From: Acidimicrobiales bacterium
Lineage (GTDB): Bacteria > Actinomycetota > Acidimicrobiia > Acidimicrobiales > JAUJNH01
NCBI GenBank assembly: GCA_030448245.1
Contig: JAUJNH010000001.1
Span: forward strand, 474,171 to 538,170
Direction of reading: 5' to 3'
DNA: 64,000 bases
Shown here: positions 45,106-54,215 of the stretch, piece after piece
How the letters are laid out: each line of letters opens with the position of its first letter
Numbering within the stretch: the stretch's first letter is position 1
Translations under genes and position numbers: made by a program
Notes under the pieces: model-generated
The model's input: the letters and a program-made list of their open reading frames with translations, nothing else
Database searches by the model: none
What the model was told of the DNA's origin: nothing

Positions 45106-45963
45106 GTGAGGCTCGATCGCAGGGCCGTCGTCACCAGGCTGCGCGAGCAGCGGCTGACGGCCGTCGTCGTGGTGCCGGCACGCGACGAGGAGGCGACGGT
45201 GGCCGGCCTGGTCCGGCCGCTCGCCCACCACCTGGTGGGAGACGGGCTCCTGAGCGAGGTCGTCGTGGTGGACGACGGCTCGACCGATCGCACCGCGGCC
45301 CGGGCCGAGGCCGCCGGCGCCCGGGTGGTCCGAGCCTCCGACGTGCTGCCGGGAAGTGGTGGCACGGGAAAGGGAGGCGCCCTGTGGCGGGGCCTGGCGG
45401 CCACCACCGCCGACCTGGTCGTCTACCTCGACGCCGACCTGGTCGAGCCCGGGCCGGACACCGTCACCCGGCTGCTGGCGCCCCTGGTCGACGATCCCGC
45501 GGCTGCGCTGGTGAAGGGCACCTGGCACCGGCCCCTGGGTGACGACCCCGAAGGGGGTGGGCGGGTCACCGAGCTGGTCGCCCGCCCGCTGCTGGCCCGG
45601 TTCTTCCCCGAGCTCTCCTTCGTGCGCCAGCCGCTGGCCGGTGAGTACGCCGCCAGGCGCTCGCTGCTCGAACGGCTCCCGTTCCTCGGCGGGTGGGGCG
45701 TCGACATCGGGCTGCTGCTCGACGCGGCCAGGGTGGGCGGGGTCGTCTCCATCCGCCAGGTCGACCTCGGCACCCGGCGCCACCGCAACCGCCCCCTGCC
45801 CGAGCTGCGGGTGCCCGCCGCCACCGTCCTGCTGGCCGTCCTCGACCGGGCCGGGGTCGGCGGCGGCCCGGGGCTCTCGCTCGACGGTGTCGAGGTCTCC
45901 CTCGAGGAGCTCCCGGCGCTCCACACGCTCGAGCCCCGACACCGGCCGCCCGCACGCCTGTAG
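45106..45963 (+). CDS. gpgS: Glucosyl-3-phosphoglycerate synthase-like GT-A glycosyltransferase
   Basis: 285-aa family 2/81-type GT. Seen: LTAVVVVPARDEEATVAGL near 17, VVVVDDGSTDRTAARA near 47, GTGKGGALWRGL near 85, the DXD-like YLDADLVEPG near 107, and VKGTWHRPLG, a block typical of GpgS. A late GEYAARRSLLERLPFLGGWGVDIGLL carries further family residues. GpgS uses NDP-glucose and 3-phosphoglycerate to start methylglucose-lipopolysaccharide or glucosylglycerate synthesis. GTG at 45106 has GGAGG at 45097-45101. Confidence 0.8.
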   Translation: MRLDRRAVVTRLREQRLTAVVVVPARDEEATVAGLVRPLAHHLVGDGLLSEVVVVDDGSTDRTAARAEAAGARVVRASDVLPGSGGTGKGGALWRGLAATTADLVVYLDADLVEPGPDTVTRLLAPLVDDPAAALVKGTWHRPLGDDPEGGGRVTELVARPLLARFFPELSFVRQPLAGEYAARRSLLERLPFLGGWGVDIGLLLDAARVGGVVSIRQVDLGTRRHRNRPLPELRVPAATVLLAVLDRAGVGGGPGLSLDGVEVSLEELPALHTLEPRHRPPARL

Positions 45964-45992
45964 GGCCGAGCTCGCCGGCCACGGACCCCTCC

Positions 45993-45998
45993 TAAGGT
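45993..45998 (+). promoter_or_regulatory. Leaderless -10 element TAAGGT
   Basis: Ends 8 bases before the ATG at 46007 and decides that start. Confidence 0.45.
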
Positions 45999-46006
45999 GC
46001 CGGGCC

Positions 46007-46621
46007 ATGAGCGTGTGGGACCGCGGCGGCCCGCCGGCCGACTACCAGCCGGGCAGCGAGATCGAGGGCTACCTCCAGGCCATGGCGGCCCGGGATCCCG
46101 GCTTCGAGCTCGGCTCGTTCCTGCGCGAGGCACAGGGCGTGTTCGAAGACGTCACCCGGAACTGGTCCGAGCTGGACGCCGACGCCAGCCGCCCGTTCAT
46201 GCTCCCCGAGCTGTGGGACGCCCACCGCGAGGGGATCGACGCCATGCGGTCCGAGGCCTTGCGCCCCGTCGTCGAGCAGCTGTCCGTCCAGGACGTCCGC
46301 CTGGTCGGGGCGTGGCTCGAGGACGCCTGGGACTGCCTGCTCGTGCGGTTCACGGCCAGCAGCACCGACTACAAGCTGAACCGCAAGGGCAAGAAGGTCG
46401 GTGACAGCAGCCTGCGCTCGTGGGTCGAGGAGTGGACCTTCGCCAAGCCGATGACCGACCTCACGCCCGCGTCGGTGCCCCCCGGCGCCCACTGCCCGAA
46501 CTGCGGCGCACCGGGCCAGGGGACGGTTCGCTGCCCCTACTGCGGGCAGCTCCGCACCAGCGGCCGGGGCTTCCGCGAGGTGTGGAAGGCCGCCTCGATC
46601 GAGGAGCTCTACACCCGCTGA
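46007..46621 (+). CDS. Tim44-like domain protein with C-terminal zinc ribbon
   Basis: 204 aa. Residues about 30-150 resemble the Tim44-like/NTF2-fold domain (FELGSFLREAQGVFEDVTRNWSEL, RPFMLPELWDA, VEEWTF), which in bacteria often sits beside membranes or cargo. A zinc ribbon follows (CPNCGAPGQGTVRCPYCGQ, about 164-182). No membrane helix. ATG at 46007 fits a leaderless transcript. It converges with the DUF350 operon; no partner is evident. Confidence 0.72.
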   Translation: MSVWDRGGPPADYQPGSEIEGYLQAMAARDPGFELGSFLREAQGVFEDVTRNWSELDADASRPFMLPELWDAHREGIDAMRSEALRPVVEQLSVQDVRLVGAWLEDAWDCLLVRFTASSTDYKLNRKGKKVGDSSLRSWVEEWTFAKPMTDLTPASVPPGAHCPNCGAPGQGTVRCPYCGQLRTSGRGFREVWKAASIEELYTR

Positions 46622-46633
46622 GCGGGGCGCCGG

Positions 46634-47071
46634 CTACGAGATGCAGGTGGCGACGATGATGCCGGCCGACAGCAGCGACGCCGCGATCAGGTAGCTGCCG
46701 GGGTGGTCGCGCTCGTCGCAGACCACCTCACCGAGGCTGCCGGGGGTCAGCCGGTCGAGGACGACGAACACCGCGGCCTGGAGCAGCACCCCGACGAGGC
46801 CGAAGACCGCCGTGGTGATGAGCCCGGTGGTGAAGTCGTCGTGGGTGGTGAGCACCGAGGTGCCGATCACGATGGCCAGGCCGATCATGCCGGCCGCCGC
46901 CACCCGGGCCGCGTTGCGGTTGCGGTTCTTCATGATGACGACCGACAGGCGGCCCGGGCTCAGCAGGTCGAGCACGAAGAAGCCGAGCCCGAGGAGCACC
47001 ACGGCCACCCCCACGTAGGCCAGGCTGGCGACGAGCCCCTCGCCGATGTCCTGCCAGTCCTCGGTGGTCAT
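46634..47071 (-). CDS. DUF350 membrane protein (YjfL-like)
   Basis: 145 aa with four hydrophobic helices in two similar halves (GLVASLAYVGVAVVLLGLGFF, AAGMIGLAIVIGTSV and so on), and the DUF350 features LDLLSPGRL and its second-half counterpart LDRLTPGSLGEVV. ATG at 47071 has GAGGAGG upstream. It is the last gene of a three-gene operon whose other members are a GSP-synthetase-like ATP-grasp enzyme and a DUF1190-type lipoprotein, as in the E. coli yjfL-M-C set. Function unknown. Confidence 0.85.
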   Translation of the reverse strand: MTTEDWQDIGEGLVASLAYVGVAVVLLGLGFFVLDLLSPGRLSVVIMKNRNRNAARVAAAGMIGLAIVIGTSVLTTHDDFTTGLITTAVFGLVGVLLQAAVFVVLDRLTPGSLGEVVCDERDHPGSYLIAASLLSAGIIVATCIS

Positions 47072-47085
47072 GGGTTGGGGCCTCC

Positions 47086-48294
47086 TCAGCCGTCGATCAG
47101 GTGGGGGACGAAGCGGGACAGGTTGTCGGTGATGAGGGAGTCCGACTCGCGGATGCCGAGGCCCGCGGGGTGGCCGTCCACCAGCCACACGCCCAGCACC
47201 GGGTAGCCGCCGTCGAAGCAGGGCAGCTCGGCTAGCCCCTGGTGCACGAGGCCCTCGGCGCCGTAGCCCTGGTCGGAGCCCTGGGCCAGAAGCTCTCCGC
47301 CGCGGACCAGGCTGACGTTGGCGCCCTCCCGGCCGAGCAGCGGCTTCACGGCGTAGTCGACGAGGTCGCGAGGCCCGTCGAGGTAGGCGGGCAGCAGGTT
47401 CGGGTGGCCGGGCGCCAGCTCCCACAGCGCGGCGAGCAGGGCCTTGTTGGCCCACAGCGCCTTCCAGATGGGCTCGAGCCAGATCGTCCCGCGGCCGCGG
47501 TGCGGGTCGGGGGTGGCCAGCGGGTCCACCCAGAGCGTCTGCAGCGCCATCGGGCCGAACGGGTCGTCGAAGACCCACTCCCACGGGTAGAGCTTGAACA
47601 GCATCCGCACGGGCTCGCACTCGAGGTCGACGAAGCGCTCGTCGTCGTAGTCCCAGCCCAGCTCCTCGATCGGGAGCAGCACGACGTCGAGGCCGGCCTG
47701 GCGGGCCGTCTCGGCGAGGTACGCAACGTTCATGAGGTCCTCACCCGAGTCCTGCGCGTCGGTCCAGCACATGTGGATCGGGCCGTCCGGCTTCCAGCTG
47801 GCTGCGATGTCCCGCCACTTGCCGACGAGGCGGTCGTGCAGCGAGTTCCACTGGTCGGCGGCCGGGAAGCGGTCCTCGAGCCAGAACCACTGGACGGCGG
47901 CGGCCTCGAGGATGCTGGTCGGGGTGTCGGCGTTGAACTCGAGGAGCTTCGGCGGGCCCGTCCCGTCGTAGCGGAGGTCGAGGCGGCCGTAGAGGGCCGG
48001 CGGCTCGGTCCGCCAGCTGCGCTCGATCAGCTCCCGGGCCTCGGGGGGGACCCCCATGCGCTCGAGCCACCCGTGCTCCAGCATGTGGTCGCCGGCCTCG
48101 ATGCACAGCTCCCACAGGTCGGCCGCCGCCCGCTCGAGCTGGTCGACCTCGTCCGGGCGGAAGGCGTAGCAGGCCGTCTCGTCCCAGTAGGCCCGCAGGC
48201 TTCCGTCCGGCTGCTCGGTCCAGCAGTAGACGAGCCCCTGGTCGGTGACCGTGTCGACCCAGCCCTCGCGGGCCTCGAGCCGCCGCCGTTCCAC
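47086..48294 (-). CDS. Glutathionylspermidine synthetase-like ATP-grasp ligase (YgiC/YjfC family)
   Basis: 402 aa, close to the stand-alone YgiC/YjfC enzymes. Seen: LYGRLDLRYDGTGPPKLLEFNADTPTS near 120-145 (substrate and ATP-grasp loop), QWFWLEDRFP near 152, and FKLYPWEWVFDDPFG. AVKPLLGREGANVSLVRGG near 330 carries the glycine-rich lysine segment. These enzymes form an amide bond at the expense of ATP; the acceptor is unknown in this group. GTG at 48294 lies 5 bases after the DUF1190 gene stop. Confidence 0.88.
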   Translation of the reverse strand: MERRRLEAREGWVDTVTDQGLVYCWTEQPDGSLRAYWDETACYAFRPDEVDQLERAAADLWELCIEAGDHMLEHGWLERMGVPPEARELIERSWRTEPPALYGRLDLRYDGTGPPKLLEFNADTPTSILEAAAVQWFWLEDRFPAADQWNSLHDRLVGKWRDIAASWKPDGPIHMCWTDAQDSGEDLMNVAYLAETARQAGLDVVLLPIEELGWDYDDERFVDLECEPVRMLFKLYPWEWVFDDPFGPMALQTLWVDPLATPDPHRGRGTIWLEPIWKALWANKALLAALWELAPGHPNLLPAYLDGPRDLVDYAVKPLLGREGANVSLVRGGELLAQGSDQGYGAEGLVHQGLAELPCFDGGYPVLGVWLVDGHPAGLGIRESDSLITDNLSRFVPHLIDG

Positions 48295-48299
48295 CGCCG

Positions 48300-48626
48300 T
48301 CAGCCGCCGGGGGACGAGTCGCCGCCGAAACCGCCCCGCCCGACCTTGTTCGCCGACTGCGCGGCCTTCGACCCGCCCTTGGTGAAGGTCCCGCCGGCCA
48401 CCGTCTGGCCCGGCCGGAAGGAGCCGCCTCGGTAGTAGTAGTAGCGGCCGCCCCCGCCGGGCGTGGTGCACTGCCGCTGGTCGATGACGCGCTGGTTGGC
48501 GTCGATGCAGGCCCGCTTCTCCCGCCCCGGCACCCGGCACGACGTCAGCACGCCTGCGGCGAGGAAGGTGACGGCCGGGATGGCGACGACGGCCGAACGT
48601 CGCCGCGCCGTCGTCGGAGAGGCCAT
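48300..48626 (-). CDS. DUF1190/YgiB-like small lipoprotein
   Basis: 108 aa. The signal peptide ends in LTSC, so Cys30 is probably lipidated. The mature part has the pair CIDAN..RVIDQRQC, then YYYYRGGSFRPGQTV and the end GRGGFGG, as in YgiB/YjfM proteins. It precedes the ATP-grasp gene by 5 bases. The Gly/Tyr-rich tail could be the substrate or docking tail of that enzyme, but this is inference. ATG at 48626. Confidence 0.78.
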   Translation of the reverse strand: MASPTTARRRSAVVAIPAVTFLAAGVLTSCRVPGREKRACIDANQRVIDQRQCTTPGGGGRYYYYRGGSFRPGQTVAGGTFTKGGSKAAQSANKVGRGGFGGDSSPGG

Positions 48627-48745
48627 CGGGCAGGCATGGTGCCACAGGCGGCGGGCCGCCCGGCGGTCTGCGCCGGTGCACGCGTTGGAGGCGCCGGGCC
48701 GTGGTACTACCTTGCCCGTCCGAGCATCCGGGGGGAGTCTGGGCG

Positions 48746-49578
<833 letters not shown>

Positions 49579-49582
<4 letters not shown>

Positions 49583-50346
49583 GCGAGCTGCTCGAGGTGC
49601 GGGGCGTGACGCTGCGCTTCGGAGGCGTGACGGCCCTCGAGGACGTGTCGTTCGACGTCCGGGGCGGCGAGATGTTCGCCGTCATCGGCCCGAACGGCGC
49701 AGGCAAGACATCGATCCTCAACTGCCTGAACTGCCTGTACCGGCCCCAGCGGGGGTCGATCCGCTTGGAGGGCCGCGAGCTCGTGGGCCGCAGGCCCGTG
49801 GCGGCGGCGGCGCTGGGCGTGGCCCGCACCTTCCAGAACCTGGGGCTGTTCCCCAACCTCGACGTCCTCGACAACCTCATGCTCGGCCGCCACCAGCGCA
49901 TGACCACCGGCTTCCTGGCCGGAGCCCTGTGGGTGGGCAAGGCCAGGCGCGAGGAGGTCGCCAACCGCCAGCGGTGCGAAGAGATCGTCGAGATGCTCGA
50001 GCTCCAGCCCTTCCGGCACTCCTCGGTCGGCACCCTGCCCTACGGGGTGCAGAAGCGGGTCGAGCTGGGCCGGGCCCTGGCCATGGACCCCCACCTGCTC
50101 CTGCTGGACGAGCCCGTGGCCGGCATGAACCTCGAGGAGACCGAGGACATCGCCCGTGCCGTCCTCGAGATCCGGGCCGAGCTCGACCTGGCGATGATCC
50201 TGGTCGAGCACGACATGCGCCTGGTCATGGACCTGGCCGACCGGGTGATGGTCCTCGACTTCGGCCGGGTCATCGCCACGGACGAGCCCGCCGCCGTGCA
50301 GTCCGACCAGCGGGTGATCGAGGCCTACCTGGGGAAGGCCTCGTGA
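49579..50346 (+). CDS. livG: ABC transporter ATP-binding protein, LivG type
   Basis: 255 aa. VTLRFGGVTALEDVSF near 9-24, Walker A GPNGAGKTSILN near 40, LivG-specific RTFQNLGLFPNLDVLDNL near 88, an abbreviated signature (TLPYGVQKRVELGRAL in place of LSYGQQR) and Walker B LLLLDEPVAGMN. GTG overlaps the livF stop as GTGA. Confidence 0.92.
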
Positions 50347-52157
50347 GCGGAGCGACGCTCCCGGCCCAGCTTCTCGAGCGGGCACGTGAGCACCCCAACC
50401 GGGTCGCCTACCGCCACAAGCGCCTCGGGGTGTGGCAGGTGGGGACCTGGGCCGACTACGCGGCGGACGCCGCGGCCGTGGGCCTCGCCCTCGGGGCGAT
50501 GGGTGTGGCCCCCGGTGACGGGGTGGCGGTCGCCGCCGACAACCGGCCGGAGTGGCTGATCGCCGACCTCGGGATCCAGGGGATCGGCGCCGTCACCGTC
50601 GGGGTCTACCCCACGAGCCCGGCCGCTGAGGTGCGCTACGTGCTGTCGCACTCCCGGGCCCGGGTCGTGGTGTGCGAGGACGAGGAGCAGCTCGACAAGG
50701 TCATGGCGGTGCGACCCGAGCTGGCCGACCTGGCGGCCGCCGTGATCGTCGACACCCGCGGGGTGCGGCGGGAGGACGACGGCTTCGTGCACACCTGGGC
50801 CGACCTCCTCGACCGGGGCCGCCGGCTCGACGCCGACGCGTGGCGGGCGAAGGTGGACGCCCTCGACCCCAGCGGTACCGCACTGGTCGTGTACACCAGC
50901 GGCACGACCGGGCCGCCCAAGGGTGCCGAGCTCACCTCGCGGAACCTGGTCGCCGCCGGCGCCGCCTTCTCGTCGGCCTTCGCGGCGACGCCTGACGACG
51001 AGGTGCTGTCGTACCTGCCTCTCAGCCACATCGCCGAGCGGCTCATCTCGCTCGTCGTCGCCCTCTCGGTGGGCTACGTCGTCCACTTCGGCGAGGGCGC
51101 CGACTCGTTCTCCCAGGACCTGCGCGAGGTGCAGCCGACGGTGTTCCTCGGGGTGCCCCGCGTCTGGGAGAAGATGTTGGCCGCCACCGAGATCCGCATG
51201 GCCGACGCGACCTTCCTGAAGCGCTCGGTGTACGGGTGGTGCACGGCTCGCGGGCGCGGGCTGGCGGCCCGCAGCATGGCCGGGGCGCCGAGGGCCGCCG
51301 ACCCGGTGCTCCGGGCCCTGTGCTGGCTGGCCTGCTTCCGCCAGCTGCGGCGCAAGCTCGGCCTCGGGCGCGTCACCACGCCGATCAGCGGCGCCGCCCC
51401 GATCGCCCCCCAGGTGCTCGAGTGGTTCTGGGCGCTTGGCGTGGAGGTCAGGGAGGGGTACGGCCAGACCGAGGGAACGGCCGTCGCCACCTTCACCCCG
51501 GCCGGCCGGGCCAAGCTGGGCACCGTCGGCGTGGCCCTGCCCGGCGTCGAGCTGGCCATCGCCGACGACGGCGAGATCCTCGTGCGCTCAGCCACCGTGT
51601 TCAAGGGCTACCTCCGCGACGTCGAGGCCACGGCCCGGGCCGTCGACCAGGACGGGTGGCTCCACACCGGCGACGTCGGAGCCCTCGACGCCGACGGCTA
51701 CCTGCGGATCACCGACCGCAAGAAGGACATCATCATCACCGCCGGCGGCAAGAACGTCTCGCCGTCGGAGATCGAGAACCGCCTCAAGGCCAGCCCGTTC
51801 GTCCGCGAGGCGGTGGTGGTGGGCGACCGCCGCAAGTACCTGATCGCCCTCATCGGTGTCGAGCTCGACACCGTCTCGGCCTGGGCGGCCCGCCACGGCC
51901 TGTCGGTGACGACCTACGCCGCCTTGGTGGCCAGGCCGGAGGTGGCTGGCTTGATCGGATCGGTCGTCGACGAGGTGAACGAGGAGCTGGCCCAGGCCGA
52001 GACCATCAAGCGGTTCGCCCTCCTGCCAAAGGAGCTGGACCACGACGGCGGCGAGCTGACGGCGACGATGAAGATCAAGCGGCAGGCCGTCGAGGCCGAG
52101 TTCGCGCCGCTCATCGCGTCGCTCTACGCCCCGAAGGACGAGGCGGTGCCGGCATGA
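50343..52157 (+). CDS. Long-chain acyl-CoA synthetase (FadD/ACSL type)
   Basis: 604-aa adenylate-forming enzyme: AMP-binding motif YTSGTTGPPKGAELTSRNL near 181-199, SYLPLSHIAER near 225, the linker motif GYGQTEGTAV near 374, DGWLHTGDVGALDADGYLRITDRKKDIIITAGGKNVSPSEIE near 435-480 and the catalytic Lys near the end (ATMKIKR). It activates a carboxylic acid with ATP and CoA. It is fused into the transporter operon by GTGA and ATGA overlaps on both sides, so it likely activates the imported compound, perhaps a fatty or aromatic acid. Confidence 0.92.
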   Translation: MSGATLPAQLLERAREHPNRVAYRHKRLGVWQVGTWADYAADAAAVGLALGAMGVAPGDGVAVAADNRPEWLIADLGIQGIGAVTVGVYPTSPAAEVRYVLSHSRARVVVCEDEEQLDKVMAVRPELADLAAAVIVDTRGVRREDDGFVHTWADLLDRGRRLDADAWRAKVDALDPSGTALVVYTSGTTGPPKGAELTSRNLVAAGAAFSSAFAATPDDEVLSYLPLSHIAERLISLVVALSVGYVVHFGEGADSFSQDLREVQPTVFLGVPRVWEKMLAATEIRMADATFLKRSVYGWCTARGRGLAARSMAGAPRAADPVLRALCWLACFRQLRRKLGLGRVTTPISGAAPIAPQVLEWFWALGVEVREGYGQTEGTAVATFTPAGRAKLGTVGVALPGVELAIADDGEILVRSATVFKGYLRDVEATARAVDQDGWLHTGDVGALDADGYLRITDRKKDIIITAGGKNVSPSEIENRLKASPFVREAVVVGDRRKYLIALIGVELDTVSAWAARHGLSVTTYAALVARPEVAGLIGSVVDEVNEELAQAETIKRFALLPKELDHDGGELTATMKIKRQAVEAEFAPLIASLYAPKDEAVPA

Positions 52158-53050
52158 CCAAGCTCCTCGAGCTCACCTTCTCCGGCACGATCCGGGGCGC
52201 CCTGTACGCCCTGGTCGCCCTCGGCTTCGTCGTGATCTACAAGTCGACGGGGGTCATCAACTTCGCCCAGGGCGGGCTGCTGCTGCTCGGCATGTACCTC
52301 ACCTACAACGCCCGGGTCACCTGGGGGGTCCCGTTCTGGCTGGCCGTGCTCCTGGCCGCCACGGCCACCGCCCTCGTCGGGGCCCTCGTCGAGCGCACGG
52401 TCCTGCGGCGCATGGTCGGCCAGCCCGTGTTCGCCGTGGTGATGGTGACGCTGGGCCTGCTGATCATCGTGCAGCAGGTGATCCCGACGATCTGGGGCTA
52501 CGACCGCCTCGACCTCGGCGACCCGTGGGGCGTCCGCAAGGTGTCGCTCGGGCCGCTCGACGTGGAAGTGAAGGACCTGTGGACGCTGGCCCTGGCCGTC
52601 ATCGTGCTGGCCGCCTTCTTCGCCTTCTTCCGCTTCGGCCGCTATGGCGTGGCCATGCGGGCCACCGCGTTCGACCAGGAGGCGGCCATCGCCCAGGGCA
52701 TCAGCGCCCGGCGCGTCTTCGCCCTGTCGTGGGCCATCGCCGGCGCGGTGGCGACGCTGGCCGGGGTGATGCTGGCCGCCGGGTCCGGCGGTGTCGACCC
52801 GAGCAAGGACATCATCGCCTTGGCCGCCTTCCCCGCCATCATCCTGGGAGGGCTCGACTCGCCGTTGGGCGCGGTCGTCGGCGGCTTCGTGATCGGCATC
52901 AGCCAGTCCCTGACCTCGGGGTACCAGCCCGAGCACGCCCCCTTCCTGGGCGAGGGCTTCGACGTCGTGATGCCCTACGTCGTGATGGTGCTCATCCTGC
53001 TGGTCCGCCCCTACGGGCTGTTCGGCACCCGTGAGGTGGTCCGGGTCTGA
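52154..53050 (+). CDS. livH: ABC transporter permease, LivH type
   Basis: 298 aa, about eight helices. LivH landmarks: GALYALVALGFVVIYKSTGVINFAQG near 13-38, FGRYGVAMRATAFDQEAAIAQGI near 161 (the EAA-like loop contacting the ATPase), and ILGGLDSPLGAVVGGFVIG near 232. ATG overlaps the acyl-CoA synthetase stop (ATGA). Confidence 0.94.
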   Translation: MTKLLELTFSGTIRGALYALVALGFVVIYKSTGVINFAQGGLLLLGMYLTYNARVTWGVPFWLAVLLAATATALVGALVERTVLRRMVGQPVFAVVMVTLGLLIIVQQVIPTIWGYDRLDLGDPWGVRKVSLGPLDVEVKDLWTLALAVIVLAAFFAFFRFGRYGVAMRATAFDQEAAIAQGISARRVFALSWAIAGAVATLAGVMLAAGSGGVDPSKDIIALAAFPAIILGGLDSPLGAVVGGFVIGISQSLTSGYQPEHAPFLGEGFDVVMPYVVMVLILLVRPYGLFGTREVVRV

Positions 53051-54168
53051 TGGCCATCGCCCTCCCCCGCCTGGCCAACCGCGAGATGGCGCGCTCGCAG
53101 TCGGACGCCCTGCGCCTGTTCCCCACCCGCTGGTCCCGCAACGCGACCGTGGGGCTGATCGTCGCCGTCGCCGCCTTCCCGCTGGCGGTCACCAGCGAGT
53201 TCTGGCTGTCGGTGCTCCTCTTCGTCGGCGCCACCGCCATCGGTGCCCTGGGCCTCAACCTGCTCACCGGCTTCACGGGCCAGGTCAGCCTGGGCCACGC
53301 CTTCTTCCTCGGCGTCGGCGCCTACACCGCCTGCTACCTCGGGAACCCGCCCGAGGGCGCACCCGCCGGCCGGGGCCTCCCGATGGTCGTGTGGCTGCCG
53401 GCTGCCGCGATCGTGCCCGCCCTCGTGGGCCTGGTGGTCGGGCCGGCCGCCCTGCGCCTCAAGGGGAACTACCTGGCCGTCGTCTCGCTGGGCCTGGTCT
53501 TCCTCGGCGCCCACGTGTTCAAGGAGTGGGAGTCGGTGACCGGCGGGAGTGACGGGACGTCGGTGCTGCCCTCGCTGGCCGTCGGCCCCGTCGACTTCGC
53601 CGGCATCGGGGGCCTGACGAAGAACCAAAGCCTGTTCTACCTGGTGTGGGCGATCGTTGCGATCTCCGCCCTGGCCTGCAAGAACCTGGTGCGATCGAGG
53701 CCGGGCCGGGCCATGCAGGCGGTGCGCGACCGCGACGTGGCCGCCGAGGTGGTGGGGGTCAGCCTGGCCCGGTACAAGCTGGGTGCGTTCTCGATCTCGA
53801 GTGGCCTCGCCGGCCTGTCCGGCGCCCTGTACGCGGTCGTCCTCACCTACGTCGAGCCGGGAACCTGGAGCCTCCCGCTGTCGATCCAGTTCGTGGCCAT
53901 GGTCATCGTGGGCGGGATCGGCACCACGATGGGCGGCATCCTCGGGGCGCTGTTCATCGGCGCCCTCCCCGAGCTGGTCAAGCACTACTCGGCGTCGATC
54001 CCCTTCGTGGCCCGCACCGCCACCGAGGAGGGGCTGTCCCTCCCCCAGCTGAACCAGATCCTGTTCGGCCTGTCGATCGTCCTGTTCCTGGTCCTCGAGC
54101 CGCGGGGTCTGGCCGCCCTGTGGCTGCGGGCCAAGGCGTACTTCAAGGCCTGGCCGTTCTCCTACTGA
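53050..54168 (+). CDS. livM: ABC transporter permease, LivM type
   Basis: 372 aa. An N-terminal extension leads to LivM features: LGLNLLTGFTGQVSLGHAFFLGVGAY near 66-91, SRPGRAMQAVRDRDVAAEVVGV near 214-235 (coupling loop) and VGGIGTTMGGILGALFIG near 288. ATG shares an A with the livH stop (TGATG). Confidence 0.94.
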   Translation: MAIALPRLANREMARSQSDALRLFPTRWSRNATVGLIVAVAAFPLAVTSEFWLSVLLFVGATAIGALGLNLLTGFTGQVSLGHAFFLGVGAYTACYLGNPPEGAPAGRGLPMVVWLPAAAIVPALVGLVVGPAALRLKGNYLAVVSLGLVFLGAHVFKEWESVTGGSDGTSVLPSLAVGPVDFAGIGGLTKNQSLFYLVWAIVAISALACKNLVRSRPGRAMQAVRDRDVAAEVVGVSLARYKLGAFSISSGLAGLSGALYAVVLTYVEPGTWSLPLSIQFVAMVIVGGIGTTMGGILGALFIGALPELVKHYSASIPFVARTATEEGLSLPQLNQILFGLSIVLFLVLEPRGLAALWLRAKAYFKAWPFSY

Positions 54169-54215
54169 TCTCCGTCCCACCCGCCAGCAGCACCAACACC
54201 AGGAGGAACCCGAGC

